A stretch of 64,000 bases of DNA from Sebastes aleutianus. Its lineage: Eukaryota > Chordata > Actinopteri > Perciformes > Sebastidae. Shown piece by piece: positions 24,933-37,420 of this stretch (position 1 is its first letter; every line of letters begins with the position of its first letter). Made by a program: the position numbers and the translations under genes. The notes under the pieces are model-generated. The model did not search any database. It was given only the letters and a program-made list of their open reading frames with translations, and was not told the DNA's origin. Location: positions 11,409,741-11,473,740 of the forward strand of contig CAKAKS010000001.1 in assembly GCA_916700875.1 (NCBI GenBank), read 5' to 3'.

Positions 24933-25485
24933 CGCATAATTCTCACAACACACTGAATAGCTGTGCTTTATCAAACATATAACTGGTTGCTGTGATGACT
25001 AAGAGCAACAAGGTAGAAAGCCAGAAGAAAATGTTTTCGACATAATCATAGTAAAGAAGACTTTGTTAGGGTTTTAAAGTATGTGTTTTGTAACATTCAG
25101 GTATGCATTTAGTACATAAAATCCGGCAAAGTTGTAGCTATGATTTCAGTTCAGCTGGAGAGTTACAATGAAGTCACGTAACAGCTGATATGCCAGCATT
25201 TCTCATCCTTAAGTCTAACAAAGAAACTTATATATTAACAACAACATCATTGTTCAGTATAAACTGTAATATCCTCTGAAACAGCATTGGAACTAAAATG
25301 TATTATAACCCACAATACATCCATCCAGTGAAAACCGCAAATCTCCAAGTGTGCTGAGTTCAGTGACTGATTTATAGCCGTTTCTCACCAGTTTGATGCG
25401 AAAATGTGGTGAAGGAATACGGAAAATCTGCATGCGCATTTTCCGTATGAAAGCTATGCACACCAGGTCTGAATTAAGCTGGACC
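24933..25485. other. intergenic DNA, nothing recognised
   Basis: No gene or repeat end supported. Confidence 0.45.
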
Positions 25486-25740
25486 CATAGACTGCATATA
25501 TAAAGATAGATGCCATAACAGCTCCCTAAAAGTGAAGCCAAAACATCTTGATCGCCCCCTGGTGGCTGGCTGCAGTATAGATTAGAAATCCCGCCCCATC
25601 CATGTTAGCTGATGGGACATGCTCCAAACTACTAAAAAAAATAAAAGTACACGTCAACTAAATTGTTTTCCAAAGATGGTTTCTGTCTTTTTAGTTAGTA
25701 CTTATCACGGTGATGTATGTTCAAATGTTCATACTTTTCC
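25486..25740 (+). repeat. dispersed teleost repeat (ATAGACTGCATATATAAAG family)
   Basis: CATAGACTGCATATATAAAG, then AAAAGTGAAGCCAAAACATC, CCCCCTGGTGGCTGGCTGCA and ATCCATGTTAGCTGATGGG. I recognise this order from repeats frequent in fish genomes. No coding capacity; class not determined; ends approximate. Confidence 0.55.
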
Positions 25741-27512
25741 TACTATTTCAGGACTGTCCAACAGACTTCTGACAAAAGTGCAACCACAGTGATTAAGACA
25801 AGAGTGTTTTTCTTACTTCCTAAAAAAGTTGACATGTTGAGGTTATACAGCTTTGACTGCACACAAACAAATTACGAAATTTGTGCTGATGGAATAACAG
25901 GCAGCTATGCAACACATACATAGTGGTACATGAAGGTTAAATAAAGAACTAGTACGTTAGAAAAAATAATGATTTCAGCACTGTCCATCGTATTAGTGAT
26001 TGTAAATGATGAGCTGACAATACCAAACATTTATTTAATAGTGACAATTTTTTTTAAATCCTTGCCTTGACGCCACCTGCAGGTAAAACCATGATAAATG
26101 TTTAATACTTTTATTATTAAAAGCTGTAAGGCATAACATATGAGTCACACATCAGTGAAGACAGACTGACATGAATAAGATAATCTAGCCACAGCAGGAG
26201 AACACCTGCCTGGGTTGATTCCAGATCACAAAGAAAAAAGGTATTTCTCATTTTTAACACGAGTGAAATTTCACAATGTCTTTTATGTACTGAGGGAATT
26301 TTGTGCTCCTCGGGGCTTTGAAACCTGTTAAAACGCTGCTGTATTTATTTCAAAAAGACCTTGTTGTCTATAAGAAAATAAGCATTCTTGTCATTCTTTT
26401 CTTTCTTTGTGGTCCCACAGCTGCACAATAGCTGTAACAACTCTTGTCCCATTACAACAGACTGTATGATTTCAGCATTGTTTGGGAATTTCCCCGAAGA
26501 ATCTCGCAGAATATTATTAAGCCGCAAGACTTCATGAAGACTTTGGCTTTGGAAAAGGTAGAGACAATTTTTCAGATGATTTAGCTGCTACAATAATAAA
26601 CATTGACATTCCTTTCTTTATCTCGCTATCTAGAGTTTCACATACGCTGCCAAAATGAGCAAGGTGTTTTTTTTTTCACCACGTGTGATATATGTGATTA
26701 TACACAAGAATGTTTGTTACATATCTTGTCGGGACATTGTGCTCTTGACCGTTGCTTTCCATATAAGAAGTTGCGTGTCTAGTCTTGCTAATGATGCAAT
26801 AAATAGTGTTTAAACATACTGCTTTTGTGTTTATTCATGTTTGCTGACATTTTTAGGATCTTATCAGCAAACAAAATGTTCCAAAATGCTCCTCATATTG
26901 AACATTTCTACAAAAACATTTAGTGATTATTTTTCAATTTCGCTCACGGCAACTAAAGCACAGTAAAGGTATGACCAAGCTAAATCCATTTGGTCAACCG
27001 AGTCCTTCTAATTAGAGGATCCGTTCCAGCTTTGTTGCGTGCTGTGAGCACATACTCTCACTAACGAGGACTAACACAGGTGATTGAAATGAATCTTGTT
27101 AAACGTACACCAGGGTTCCACAGTGAAGACATCACTGATCCAAATTTAAAATTGGTCTCAGGAAGGATTAACTGTTGTAGATAAAAGCCACACTCGCTTT
27201 AATGTATATCCTTTCCAGGAAGCTGACTCAACTGGTTAAGTAGGCAAACATGCTCTTGGCCTTTTACGCGGAAGATATTTTGACATGGAGAAGCACACAG
27301 AGACATCATTAGTGTTATTAGTAACACCTGTGCTCTTATATATATGTTGTCTGTAAACTCTGCTGCTTTTTTTCTGGAGAGGACCCCTCCCAGAAAAGAG
27401 CTACACTGATTTTTAAATACTATACTGATAAAGACAAAGGTAGACAAAGCAGCATTCACTGATTTTTGTGGCCACTGGACGGCAGCACAACACTGACATG
27501 TTATCACCCATC
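25741..27512. other. intergenic DNA, nothing recognised
   Basis: AT-rich. No exon, RNA gene or repeat border was seen. Confidence 0.45.
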
Positions 27513-28262
27513 CCGATCTCACGGGAAGGCGTATAAAGAGCTCAACATTACAAAGACATTCTGCGTGTCATGAGAATGTATTTTAGCCTTTTGGCATGTC
27601 ATTTGTGTGCCACGCAACAAAACTACAGTAACAAAACTACTCACTTAGGTTTAGACCACTTAGTTAGGTTTAGGAAAAACATCATGGTTGGGCTTAAAAT
27701 AAGTCTGTAAACTAAGGAAAATACATACGAAAACAACATAAGTACAGAAAACATGTCATAAACGCCGCTAAAAAATACATCACTAAAGTAAATGTCACTA
27801 ATGTAACTTCAGAATCAGGTTTGATTCGCCAAGTATGTACATTTGACTCCGTTTTTTATGCAGCTCTCTCAATGTACTTACACAGAATAAAAATGACAGA
27901 ATAAAAGAATACAATAATAAACATAAAATAAAAATAAAATCTATAAAGTCTATATACAAGTCAAGTGTTCTGGAAGTTGTAAAGAATACATATAGTGCAA
28001 ATAAATAAATACTGGATAGATATACATGGACTGGATGATCATGTACAGCATGTAGATGTGGAGATGTATGTACAGTGAGCTGGATTTAAATTTACAGCGA
28101 CAGGTATGTACATAATACATTATGCACATAAAGTGACAGATGATATGTACATTTTACAAAAGAAAATGTGCAATAAAGACTAAATTATAATCTAAAATAT
28201 GCTACAACTCTACAACTCTTTGGGACGCCTGTCTCCTTGTTGAAAGTCCTGTGTTTGTTAAT
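27513..28262 (+). repeat. family A repeat split by a retroposon-like insert (27808-28190)
   Basis: The left part begins GATCTCACGGGAAGGCGTAT and includes TTAGTTAGGTTTAGGAAAA. The right part resumes at about 28222 with GGACGCCTGTCTCCTTGTTG and ends with TGAAAGTCCTGTGTTTGTT. These are the normal neighbours in the uninterrupted copy at 33948-34268. Confidence 0.6.
27808..28190 (+). mobile_element. LINE-like 3' tail inserted into family A
   Basis: TTCAGAATCAGGTTTGATTC, then GCCAAGTATGTACATTTGAC, followed by an A-rich stretch of AATAAAA words and GTGCAATAAAGAC. I know this pattern as a 3' part of a non-LTR retroelement common in teleosts. No reverse transcriptase remains. Class by recognition, not by domain. 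Confidence 0.5.
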
Positions 28263-29954
28263 CTGGCTTTTGTCTTCAGTTGGAACGGTTAGAATCGGCA
28301 TTCCTTGCCGGGACAAATCAGCTTTTTTATCGGCTCCAGCTTTCGATCAGCAGTGATGGAAACATGACACCCGGGTGGACAGGCTAATTTCCGCCCTTTT
28401 CCAGCCACAAATTCCATCCGTCTCTGTCCAAGCAGCGCTCAAACATCGTTCCAAATTAGCCGGCACCGAGTTTGAAGAGAGACTGAATAAGTAACAGATA
28501 TTGAAAAACAAGTAACCACCGTAACATTTTCACTGGCTTCCATGCTGCTCTCTACTGTTTACTAACCCAGTTTTCCGGCATGTTCGTGATGTCGAACATG
28601 AGAACCCACAAAAACAGCAGAAAGGCATATTCGTTTACTAGCAATGGGAAAGGAGTCTATCGCCTATTTTCAGCGTGTTTTATTTAGTTTAAAATATCTG
28701 CATATATGCACTATTTTTGTGGAAAAAGGGTATCAGTAAAAATAGCCGTTATAGACAATCAACAGACGCTCTCCTTGTAGCTCTTTTTGGTCACCACTTT
28801 CTGCTGAAAACAGCTACTCCAGCTTAAATAAAAAGCTTGAAACACAATCAGTACGGAGCCGTATCCACCATGTTGAAGTAATTTTACTACTAGCTGTTAT
28901 TGATACACGGCAATGTGCATATATAAACAACACAGAATACTAAAATACATTTTATTCTCAAACACCTTTTTACCCCAGACCGATCACAGCAGATGAATAG
29001 CTCCTCTGTTGTGTCGTCGACTTTCTTCATTCGCGCCCTCCCAGAGTTCGTCCAGTCGTGGCGAAGTGCTATTGGCAGTCTGTGTTGCTGTGATTGGCGG
29101 CGTTGATACGTTTCATTAAGAGGTAACTCTAGCTGCTCATATCTCTGTTTCATCCTCACAGAGTCTCCAGGGAGCGTGCTAGAAAACAAAGGCAGCAGGG
29201 TCCTTTGTGGGGTACACTTAGGACTGGTTCAGTTTACTGTAAACACACTGACAGGGGCACAGCAGAGGTCACATATGAGTGTTTGTGTGTGTGGGTGTGG
29301 AGGCTTTTGTCACGGTGCTTTCATAGAGTTAAGTTGCAGTTGGTGATGGAGGATGAGAAGATGGAGGAAAATAACATTTCTCTTTAGAAAACTGGAGAGG
29401 AAGAGTAGAAGACTATTTTAGAAGTAGTGAGTCATTTGACCAGTATGGGTTTTTTTGTACTAAAGATAACAATAGCTAAGATTATTGCGATGATACAGTT
29501 TTAAGGCCTGAAAAGAACTCAGTACTCTGAAATGTATTGTTTAAAGTATAATATATAATTTCTGATCCTAATTTAAGGAGTATTTTCATATGTGAAACAA
29601 ATGGTAATATTTCCACTTTTCCATGTAGTTTTTAGACTAGATCTATGAAAAAAATAATATTTTTGTTTCAAAAAGACCTGTTTTGTTAAACACAATTTTT
29701 TTCAGGTATCTCTTTTTTTCTGATTTATAATCTCTTATTTAATGTGTTGTGTTTTATCCAATATTGTTTTCACAATAAACCTTTTTCACGGCAGACATTT
29801 TGACTTGTCATAGTCAGAAAAACACAGATGAAATTCCATTAACGATGTTCCATTAAGTGTCCCAGACATGACGGTAAACCATAATGCAAAATACCAGCAA
29901 CCAGCTCACCTAAATGGAATGCAGTCATCTTTAATGTCATCAATTACCAACACT
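28263..29954. other. intergenic DNA, no gene recognised
   Basis: A 99-codon minus frame (28890-29189) in unusually GC-balanced sequence has no known domain. Otherwise nothing recognised. Confidence 0.4.
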
Positions 29955-30408
29955 TTCTCATCCCAACTCGTCGCGTCCATTGGCGTCACTTTAGGATTAG
30001 GCAATAAAACCACTTAGTTAAGTTTAGGAAAAATTGTCATGGTTGGGCTTAAAACTACTACGTTTGTAAAGTGAAAATGACACTGAACGTTGTGAACATG
30101 GGACACAAACAAACAGCTGATTGTAACGTGACGCACGGGACGTGACCAGCGGTCTCCTGTAAGAAAGCCTTGTGTTTGCTGGACCTATCCACCTCCCCTT
30201 CCGCCCGCCTGGTGTGTCTTTTAAACTTCGTCACCACACTCCTGGCTCACATTCTCGGAGCGTATACTGTTGCCGCGGATGGGTTTACATTGTAGTTATT
30301 GGAACACCCGGTGCATGTCATACCGGCACTAAAGGGTGGTGTGTTTGTGGCGGTACCAAACACCAATGGCTGTGACAAAGCCTCGGTATTTAATGCCCTG
30401 GGAATGAC
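29955..30408 (+). repeat. family A dispersed repeat, full length (454 bp)
   Basis: Starts TTCTCATCCCAACTCGTCGC and runs through the TTAGTTAAGTTTAGGAAAA core and CGGTCTCCTGTAAGAAAGCC. It ends with GCTGTGACAAAGCCTCGG, TATTTAATGCCCTGGGAATG. The right end pairs weakly with the left (TTCTCAT.CCCA against TGGGAATGA), suggesting short inverted ends and a DNA-transposon origin. Confidence 0.65.
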
Positions 30409-32059
30409 AGCAGGCTGCAATTACACCTGTGCTTTTCCTACTATGACAAGCCAAAGTGTCTGCTGTGAAAAAGTTCCAGTAGAAACTTCAAAGGCCAACT
30501 GCTGTGTGTTCTACCTTTTATTGGAAGTGTGTTTAGCTCACTGTATACAGTTGTTGTGCACCAACATAGTCACACACAGATTTTCACATACAATTTCTGG
30601 TAAAATGAGGCTTTCCTTTCATAAATCCTTTATTTTAATCTTTTTAACACATACAGTTATACATTTTTTTAAATCTTGTTTTTTGTGGTATTTGGAAATG
30701 TCATAAAACGACAGTTGTAAAACCACTTTATCTGTGTGTAAATGTTGGATTGAGATGTATGGTAGTTGTAGAAAACATGTTGTTGGCTCTAGCAGTGACC
30801 TATCAGAGGAGGCAGGTTAATTGTTGGCTTACTAGTTAGCGGTACATCACCTCAGAGAAGATTTATTTGGTGTTTGCCATTTGTCACCTTGACCCTCAGC
30901 CGTTCTACAAACACCATGAGCTGCAGACTCTGATGAGGCTCTGTGTGTGTTTACGCTCGTACCTTTTCCGACACAGAGGTCAACCAGTCAACTAGGTGCT
31001 GAGGGAACAATTTTTCACAGGCTTTGATTTGCCTGTGAGTAAGTTGGCAAGTATGCTTTCAAAGTCCAGTAGTCTGCGGTCCCAGCAGACCACCACAAAG
31101 GAGCTAATCCCCTCTATCACAGCCAGCGCAAACACATTAGCCACACAACATCAACACTGCACTCAAGAGCCCCATTGACAAATCCTCCCCGCTTTCTCAA
31201 TGAAATTCAGGCGAGGAGCCACGATGTTCCTTTCCCAGCAAATCAAGGAGCTCAAATGTTGAAATTCAAGATGCTGAGAACGATTAAAGCTGCAGTGTGT
31301 AGAATTTCCGTTAAATAAACAAGATGCTTATATCAGTGTGTGTTTTTGACACATTAATCCATATGATTGAGCTTTGCTTTTTGCTGATATTAAGGGCAAG
31401 ACTGCAGAACAAAACACAAACGTACAGTGAAGTTGAGTAGGTAAGGCCTGTTTGAAAAATAAACTGAACTTTCTTTCAGGTTTTTTGTTGTATGTTGTTA
31501 CGTTTGCTGTCTGTCTGCTACCTCTGCTGGCCTCAAAGTTGCAGGTCTGCGACAGTCTAAGGCCAGATGTTGTTTACAACCAGACAGGTCATCAAGATGA
31601 CTGCCAAGTGCTGCGGCATGAACTTGACCGAAGCAGACATAACAATAAACTTCGTGCCTCAAGGCTAAAAGCCATGTATTGCTGCTTTAGTTCTGTCGCT
31701 TACAATGTAAAATTGAAACAATATTAAATTGAGCTATGGACAGCTACAGATTTTTGAACACTATGAAATAATTTTGCAGTTTAGGAGAAGTTTGTGCCTC
31801 CATATTTGTCTGTGTGTGGTGGCAGACAGCAGGCTTTTACTCCAGCCCAGTGGCAACAAACATGCGTATAAATGCCACGAATATGCGCAAGGTGTTTAAC
31901 GTGCAATAAGTAGGCCTTTCTTGATTTCCGCGAGTCATTTGTACGCCATGTATCCTGTACTGACTGCAATGTTGGACTTTTAACCAGGAGACCCATGTTC
32001 GTCGAAGACCGGCAACCCGCTGTGTACGGTCACGTGACTCATTAGTCACAAGACTCAAG
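30409..32059. other. intergenic DNA; possible repeat end at about 31288
   Basis: 31287-31310 (ATTAAAGCTGCAGTGTGTAG) resembles the start of a TTAA-type fish element, but I could not find its other end. The 135-codon plus frame 30299-30706 starts inside family A and is not a gene. Confidence 0.4.
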
Positions 32060-32520
32060 ACTCAGGCTGGTCTCATCCACTGTTCGTAGCTATACCTACG
32101 AAAAGTAATGCACTGTATTTCGTATATATTCCACAAAATCAATTCGTATGTAATCCGCGTAATCATGAACTATGAAGTATAAAGAGCAACAAATGCTGCG
32201 TAGGGAGGTCGGGGTGGATGGGTGGGTAAAAAAAACATCAGACTTTTGCCACTGTTTGTGTCCCTTGAAACCAGAAGTTAACGTAAATTTATTTGTCACG
32301 TAACTTCTGTACTTAAATAACACCACTTTTGGAGTTATTTTAACCTATACCATGATCTTTTCCTAAATCTAACTGAGTAGTTTTGTTGCCTAAACCTAAC
32401 CAAATTGTTTCCTGTGAAGACTGAAGTTTATTTTGAAAAGACTGGAGCAGAAATTGACACATGTGTCGCATGTTGCTGGACGAAAATGAGGAATAACTTT
32501 TTGTAAGATATCATGAGGAT
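32060..32520 (-). repeat. family A dispersed repeat, near full length (long subtype), reverse
   Basis: An inverted copy of the 14951-15422 element. It begins CAGGCTGGTCTCATCCACTG, includes the inverted core TGCCTAAACCTAACCAAATT, and ends with AACTTTTTGTAAGATATCATG. Confidence 0.65.
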
Positions 32521-33767
32521 ACTTTGCGGAGAGAGAACAGAGACTGTCAGAAATTGGATCCTGTAACTTCACCTTTGCCCGTATAAATTTGTCCTATTAT
32601 TGCGGTTGGAGCCACAGCTCATGCTCAGGTAGATGTTCCCCTCTAGCAGCCAATCACATACGAGTACTGCGTGCTGCTCCGCCTCTCTGTGACTCTGTTG
32701 GCACCACACCTTACAATCAGGCCACTGCAAAGTGTCTGAAAAGAATTAGTGTCGAGCTCCTGAGAGGACGTCATCGGAGGCACAATGGGGAGTAGGCAGC
32801 GAGCCCTTGGGCCCCCGTGGGGGTTGCCGGCTCCCGAGTGAGAGCCCTGTGGACTCCCAGCTGTTCTATGCAACATGCTGAACAGTAGGGGGTCGCCCTG
32901 TGTTTGTTTAAAACTAACAGGAGTCCCATTAAAGCCCTGACTCCCCTCATTTAGGACTGCCATGGGGACACAAAGGACAGCCCTGGGAAGCGGCACGTTG
33001 CAAGGGACACCAATTATTGAGGCGAGGACACAGGCCAGCTTGTTCGTGCTCAGGGACATGTCAACTCGTTGGACGACCCCCTCCGTCAAACCCATTGACC
33101 AGAGCGCACAGAGAGGCATCTTAATTGGTGTTGGGCAAACAGATTTTGTCACAAAGTTGCAAAGGAAGCTAAGTAGCTGAATGTTCACATTGTCCAACCC
33201 CTGACCTGAGCTTCAGGGGCCGTTCCGAGACATCATTATGCTCCATTACTTTGAGTAATCGTCTCAGACTCGTCCTATACCGCAGCGGGGAATCCAGGAC
33301 AGCAATTAAAAGCAATATTCTGGCAATAACAACGGCGTAAATAAAAAGTGAGCCCTTTTCTCTTTGTACAATGATATGATAGTGGCGAGGGGTAAGATTT
33401 GGCACAGGAAGTAGCTGCGAGGGTCTTTGAGCGGCACCATGTTGAGTTTTTTGACAATGTGGGGGTTCGTCTCTTCTTTGCTCCAACCTGTCCCCCCACT
33501 TCCTCTCCAACTCCATCCCTTCGCTGGACCCCCAGAGCCCCCGCACTTCCCTCCCTCTCTGCCTCTTTCATTCTGTTTTTAAAAGGGATTCTGTGAGAGG
33601 GAATCACTTGACATCATTAGTTTTGGAGAGCGGCCACCATGGCAGGGTTGCTTGTCTTGGCTCATGAAAACATATGTCAGATTAGCAGCAGAGGACCTGT
33701 GTTTCGACCTCAGGTGAAAGGTCTGCATGAGTGTGTTTTTTTCTTTTGCTTTTGTTTCCTACTGTTC

Positions 33768-33770
<3 letters not shown>
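32521..33770. promoter_or_regulatory. unique, GC-balanced stretch; candidate conserved non-coding region
   Basis: Long repeat-free stretch, less AT-rich than its surroundings, with CATTAAAGCC, CAATTATTGAGG, TCTTAATTGG and CATTATGCTCCATTAC words. It also holds the longest open frame in the window (184 codons, minus, 32643-33197), which has no domain, signal peptide or splice support. I think regulatory DNA is more likely than a gene; both are unproven. Confidence 0.3.

Positions 33771-33808
<38 letters not shown>
33771..33808. repeat. (CT)19 microsatellite
   Basis: Perfect CT dinucleotide run of 38 bases, preceded by T-rich and followed by C-rich sequence. Confidence 0.95.
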
Positions 33809-33811
<3 letters not shown>

Positions 33812-33947
33812 CACCCACCAAGTACACAGCCTATCACTGTAACTTCAAAACAAATGTAACACCAGTAAAAGATGGGCACGACTTTCCTGTAACTCAGCAT
33901 TTAATTGTAATGTGGAATTCATTTTAATATGTAAATATACCAAGTCA

Positions 33948-34268
33948 TTCTCATAAGAAGGCGTATAAATAGCACAACATCACAAGGACATTCCGCGTGT
34001 CATGAGAACGCAGTTTAAGCTTTGTACGCCATTTTTTCGGTAATTTTTATGGAACTATGGTAATGGCCACAATTAGGTTTAGGTAACAAAACCACTCACT
34101 TAGCACTAATTTACCACTTAGGTTTAGAAAATAAACATCATAATTGGGCTTAAAATAAGTACATAAACTGGAAAATACGTACGGAATCAACATAACAGAA
34201 GTACGGAAAACACGTAACAAACGTCCCTAACGACACGAACACCGGTCTCCTGTTTAAAAGTCATGTAT
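33948..34268 (+). repeat. family A dispersed repeat (GAAGGCGTATAAA subtype)
   Basis: ATTCTCATAAGAAGGCGTAT, then CATTCCGCGTGTCATGAGAA, TTAGGTTTAG cores, GGAAAATACGTACGGAA and ACCGGTCTCCTGTTTAAAAG. Uninterrupted counterpart of 27513-28262. Confidence 0.65.
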
Positions 34269-34937
34269 TTGTTCAATTTTGGTTAGTAGACACATTTTAC
34301 CTCACGCAATTAACCTGATTTGTAATTTGACCATAATCACATATTACCTTTAGCTTTACCCAAGGTGTTTTAATTAAACATAATAATAAACATTTCAGGA
34401 GATGAAGGCAAGAACGTGATTCAGACAATTTTTGGTATTGTTGCAAAATCCAAAATCCCATTCCTGGCAGTTGAACATACTTAATGTTTGCCTTATGTCC
34501 TGCATATGAGTTTATGCTCATTTTGCAAAAAGTGTCGCCTAGACTGACAAGGCTTGAAATACAATTGCAGATTTGTCTTTAAGATTAGAAAAAAAAATGT
34601 GTACCACATTGAAGGTGAAAAATTGCGTTTTGTTTATTACCATCTGAAATATGTTAAAAAGCTTGTATTTGGGGCAGGAGGACTTTACTATGTTTTAACA
34701 TCTTTCTATACTGGTGGTGTCCATCATTTAATTATTTGATTAAAATAAGATGATTTAAAAGATGTTGTATGTTACCTTGATTCATCATTACTAGGCAGTT
34801 CTTTGATCAGGATTTACAGGCATTTATTGTGAAATCCCTTGTCTCATACAGAAGCCAGGTAGCATACCTAAGCAACGTATCCTTATACAACTGGTAAAAG
34901 TTATTTTGTAACACCAGCAACACAACACCTGTGCAAA
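34269..34937. other. intergenic DNA, nothing recognised
   Basis: AT-rich. No gene or repeat end supported. Confidence 0.45.
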
Positions 34938-35616
34938 CCCTTGCGGTGTTTAGGCAACAAAACTACTTGGTTAGGTTTAGGAAAAGGTCACTGTTTTTGT
35001 TAAAGGAACTACTTAATTACAGAAGTTATGTGACACATAAATCAATGTTGATTTATGTGATCTCCCTACGCAGACTTTATTACTCTTTGTACAACCCTGT
35101 CTCCTATAAAACCCTGTTCCCATACTGAACTGCATTCTTACATTTTGAGGAAAACATATTTTCTCCCAGATTACGGTCACAGTTTTAAACAGTTTTAAAC
35201 ACATGGTTAACGTTGTAAATTTAAACAAAGCAACAAAACTACTTGGTTTAGTAAAAAACATTATGGTTTGGCTTAAAATCAATATGTTTGTTATGTTATC
35301 AAGCTATGGACATACATTTAAATAAGTGAACATTGACTTTTAGTTTGACACAGGACACAAACCGCGGTCTCCTGGGTGAAAGTCCTGTGTTTGTTTGACC
35401 CATCCATCCACTCGGACCTCCTCCGTACACGGACTTCTGCGGACTGTCATTACAAACGTGTTCCGTGTAATCTGCGACAAAATACATTTCCCTCGAAGCG
35501 TAATTCACAATGCAGTTTTGTTGTATGGTAACGTAATTTTTAGGGGACAGGTTATATGCATGACTTTTCACAGGTAGGTCTATGGCTACGAACAGTGTAT
35601 GAAAACAGCCTGACCT
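34938..35616 (+). repeat. family A composite copy with two core segments
   Basis: Two cores occur in the same direction, at 34951-34985 (GGCAACAAAACTACTTGG, then TTAGGTTTAGG) and 35229-35262. The shared right part follows: CGGTCTCCTGGGTGAAAGTC, GACCCATCCATCCACTC and GCTACGAACAGTGTATGAAA, then ACAGCCTGA. Probably two copies fused or one inserted in another. Confidence 0.6.
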
Positions 35617-35894
35617 ACGTGATGGCCACATTTTATTTTCTTCTGGATGCTTCTGAACTTTTGATGTGGTTAGAATCTGAATGTATTTTGCTTGTCCTTT
35701 AATACAAGTTGCTCTTTTTAAAATTATGTATCTTTCAAAATGTTTGTCTTTATTTTGTATTCAATACCCTCATTTTTGTTGATTCAGTCAGGTAGGTAAA
35801 ATCAAAAGCAAAACCAAGGAATTGATTGTCTGACCGACTGATTTGGCAGCTAAATGGTGTCCTGTATAATCTACAACTCTCCATGTAATCCTCT

Positions 35895-36300
35895 CTGTCA
35901 CGGTGCAGGGAATACTCAAACAGGGATTGGCCCCAAATGCAGAGTTGAGGAGGCAGGAGGATTACTTCAGTGATTTATTGAAGATTCAGTTTAGCGGTGG
36001 CAAGAGTCTAAATAGGCAGGTTACAGAGAAACAGGTGGCAAGAAAACATGCAACAGAACGTGACATAATGATGATGTACTGACACAGAACAAAGGAACTG
36101 GGCTGGTATATGTAGAGAATGAGTGATTGGGGAAGTGGGGACAGGTGAGCAGGAGGTCTCGTGACCGCAGGGCCAACGAGGGACAGGTGAGACTAATCAG
36201 GGCGGGGCTGACTATCAAAAGTGGCGGGAAAACACACAAAGGCAGGAAGAGAGGAGAGGTGAGTACCAAAATAAAACAGGAAACACACACACTAGATTGT
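35895..36300 (-). repeat. repeat-like block, possibly a solo LTR or retroelement end
   Basis: In minus orientation it ends with a TTCAATAAATC polyA-like word and CACCGTGACA, and has a TATA-like ACATATACC upstream. I recall similar sequences as dispersed fish repeats. No matching target duplication was found, so the LTR reading is tentative. Confidence 0.3.
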
Positions 36301-37420
36301 TTTGTCACTTTTTATCTGTTCGGTGCTATTTTGCAAACAAAATCATTAAAAGTACTGTTTTGAAAGAGTCATAGCAGCCCCGTGGTTCTGATGATAACCA
36401 ACCAAAGATCACAGATTTAAGACAATAAACAAACTGGTATTAAAAGGGGTGAAGCAATATGAGATGAAGGGAAAGATAATGAGAAAGCAGAGGGCATAAA
36501 ACTATTTATCGACCAATAGAACCATAGCTTAATGTCACTTCAGTTTAATGTCAACAAAAAAAAAACTAAATTATAAGACAAATCAAACTAAGCTCTCTAT
36601 ACTTCACTGAGTCAAATAGCATTTACAAATACTTCTAAACATTGTTTTAATGTATGTGGAGCTCCAGACGGGTGGAGCTTCATTTTCAGGTGCTCACATG
36701 TCAGGTAAGTTTCCGCTTGCCGAACTAATGTGGCACTCACTGCTTTGTTTGACGTAACAAACCCCAAAATCTGGCCACTCATGCAGACTTAAGTGAATCT
36801 TAAAAGTACTTTCCAATACTATCTGACTAAATCTAAAAGGATATAATGATGTAATGCATCCATTAATGTGTCATCCCACAAATGTGGCATCTATTCTCCG
36901 TTGTGTCCTGATATTTCCATTACTGGAAGAAGGCGTCACAACTTAAAAATTTGGCCCTGATAGAATCAAGCGGATTCTGCCCATTGGTGGGAAAGTGCTG
37001 ATTAATTGTGTCGTAGCCCTGTGAGAAAGTACGCCCAGCGCAAAGCACTAATTATGGGCCCTGCCTGGCTGAGAGAAAAAGGGGGCAAAACTCTCAACAA
37101 AGGCTCATCTCATATCTCAAGACAATGAGGAGCCAAGAGAATAGGAGAAAGGAGAAGTTAATGAGCTGTGTCACCTGGCATCTGTTGATGCTGCCTGGGA
37201 CGAGGCCTGACTGGTGGGTCTCTGTGTGTTTGTGTACATGAGAGACAGAAATTAACGTGTTTATGTATGTTTACATGTGTTTTCTTTGGTTCATCACTGT
37301 GTCACTTTTCTTCCTGCAACATTACAGACAGGACAATGCTGCAGGTAAAAGTCAGAACTCAAAGGTGTGAATGAAAAAGTATTTTATTTGGTCCCGATCT
37401 TTGGTGCCATGTGATCGTGT
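36301..37420. promoter_or_regulatory. unique sequence; candidate conserved non-coding element at about 36950-37210
   Basis: 36950-37210 is repeat-free and balanced in composition, and contains GTGCTGATTAATTGTGTC, GCACTAATTATGGGCCC and GAAGTTAATGAGCTG, which are TAAT-type homeodomain words. No exon. A hint of regulatory DNA only. Confidence 0.3.

Noticed and set aside
30299..30706. 135-codon plus-strand frame
   Set aside because: Starts inside a family A repeat and has no recognisable domain or splice context.
33639..33927. Leu/Ser and Arg/Glu repeat proteins
   Set aside because: Translations of the (CT)19 microsatellite.
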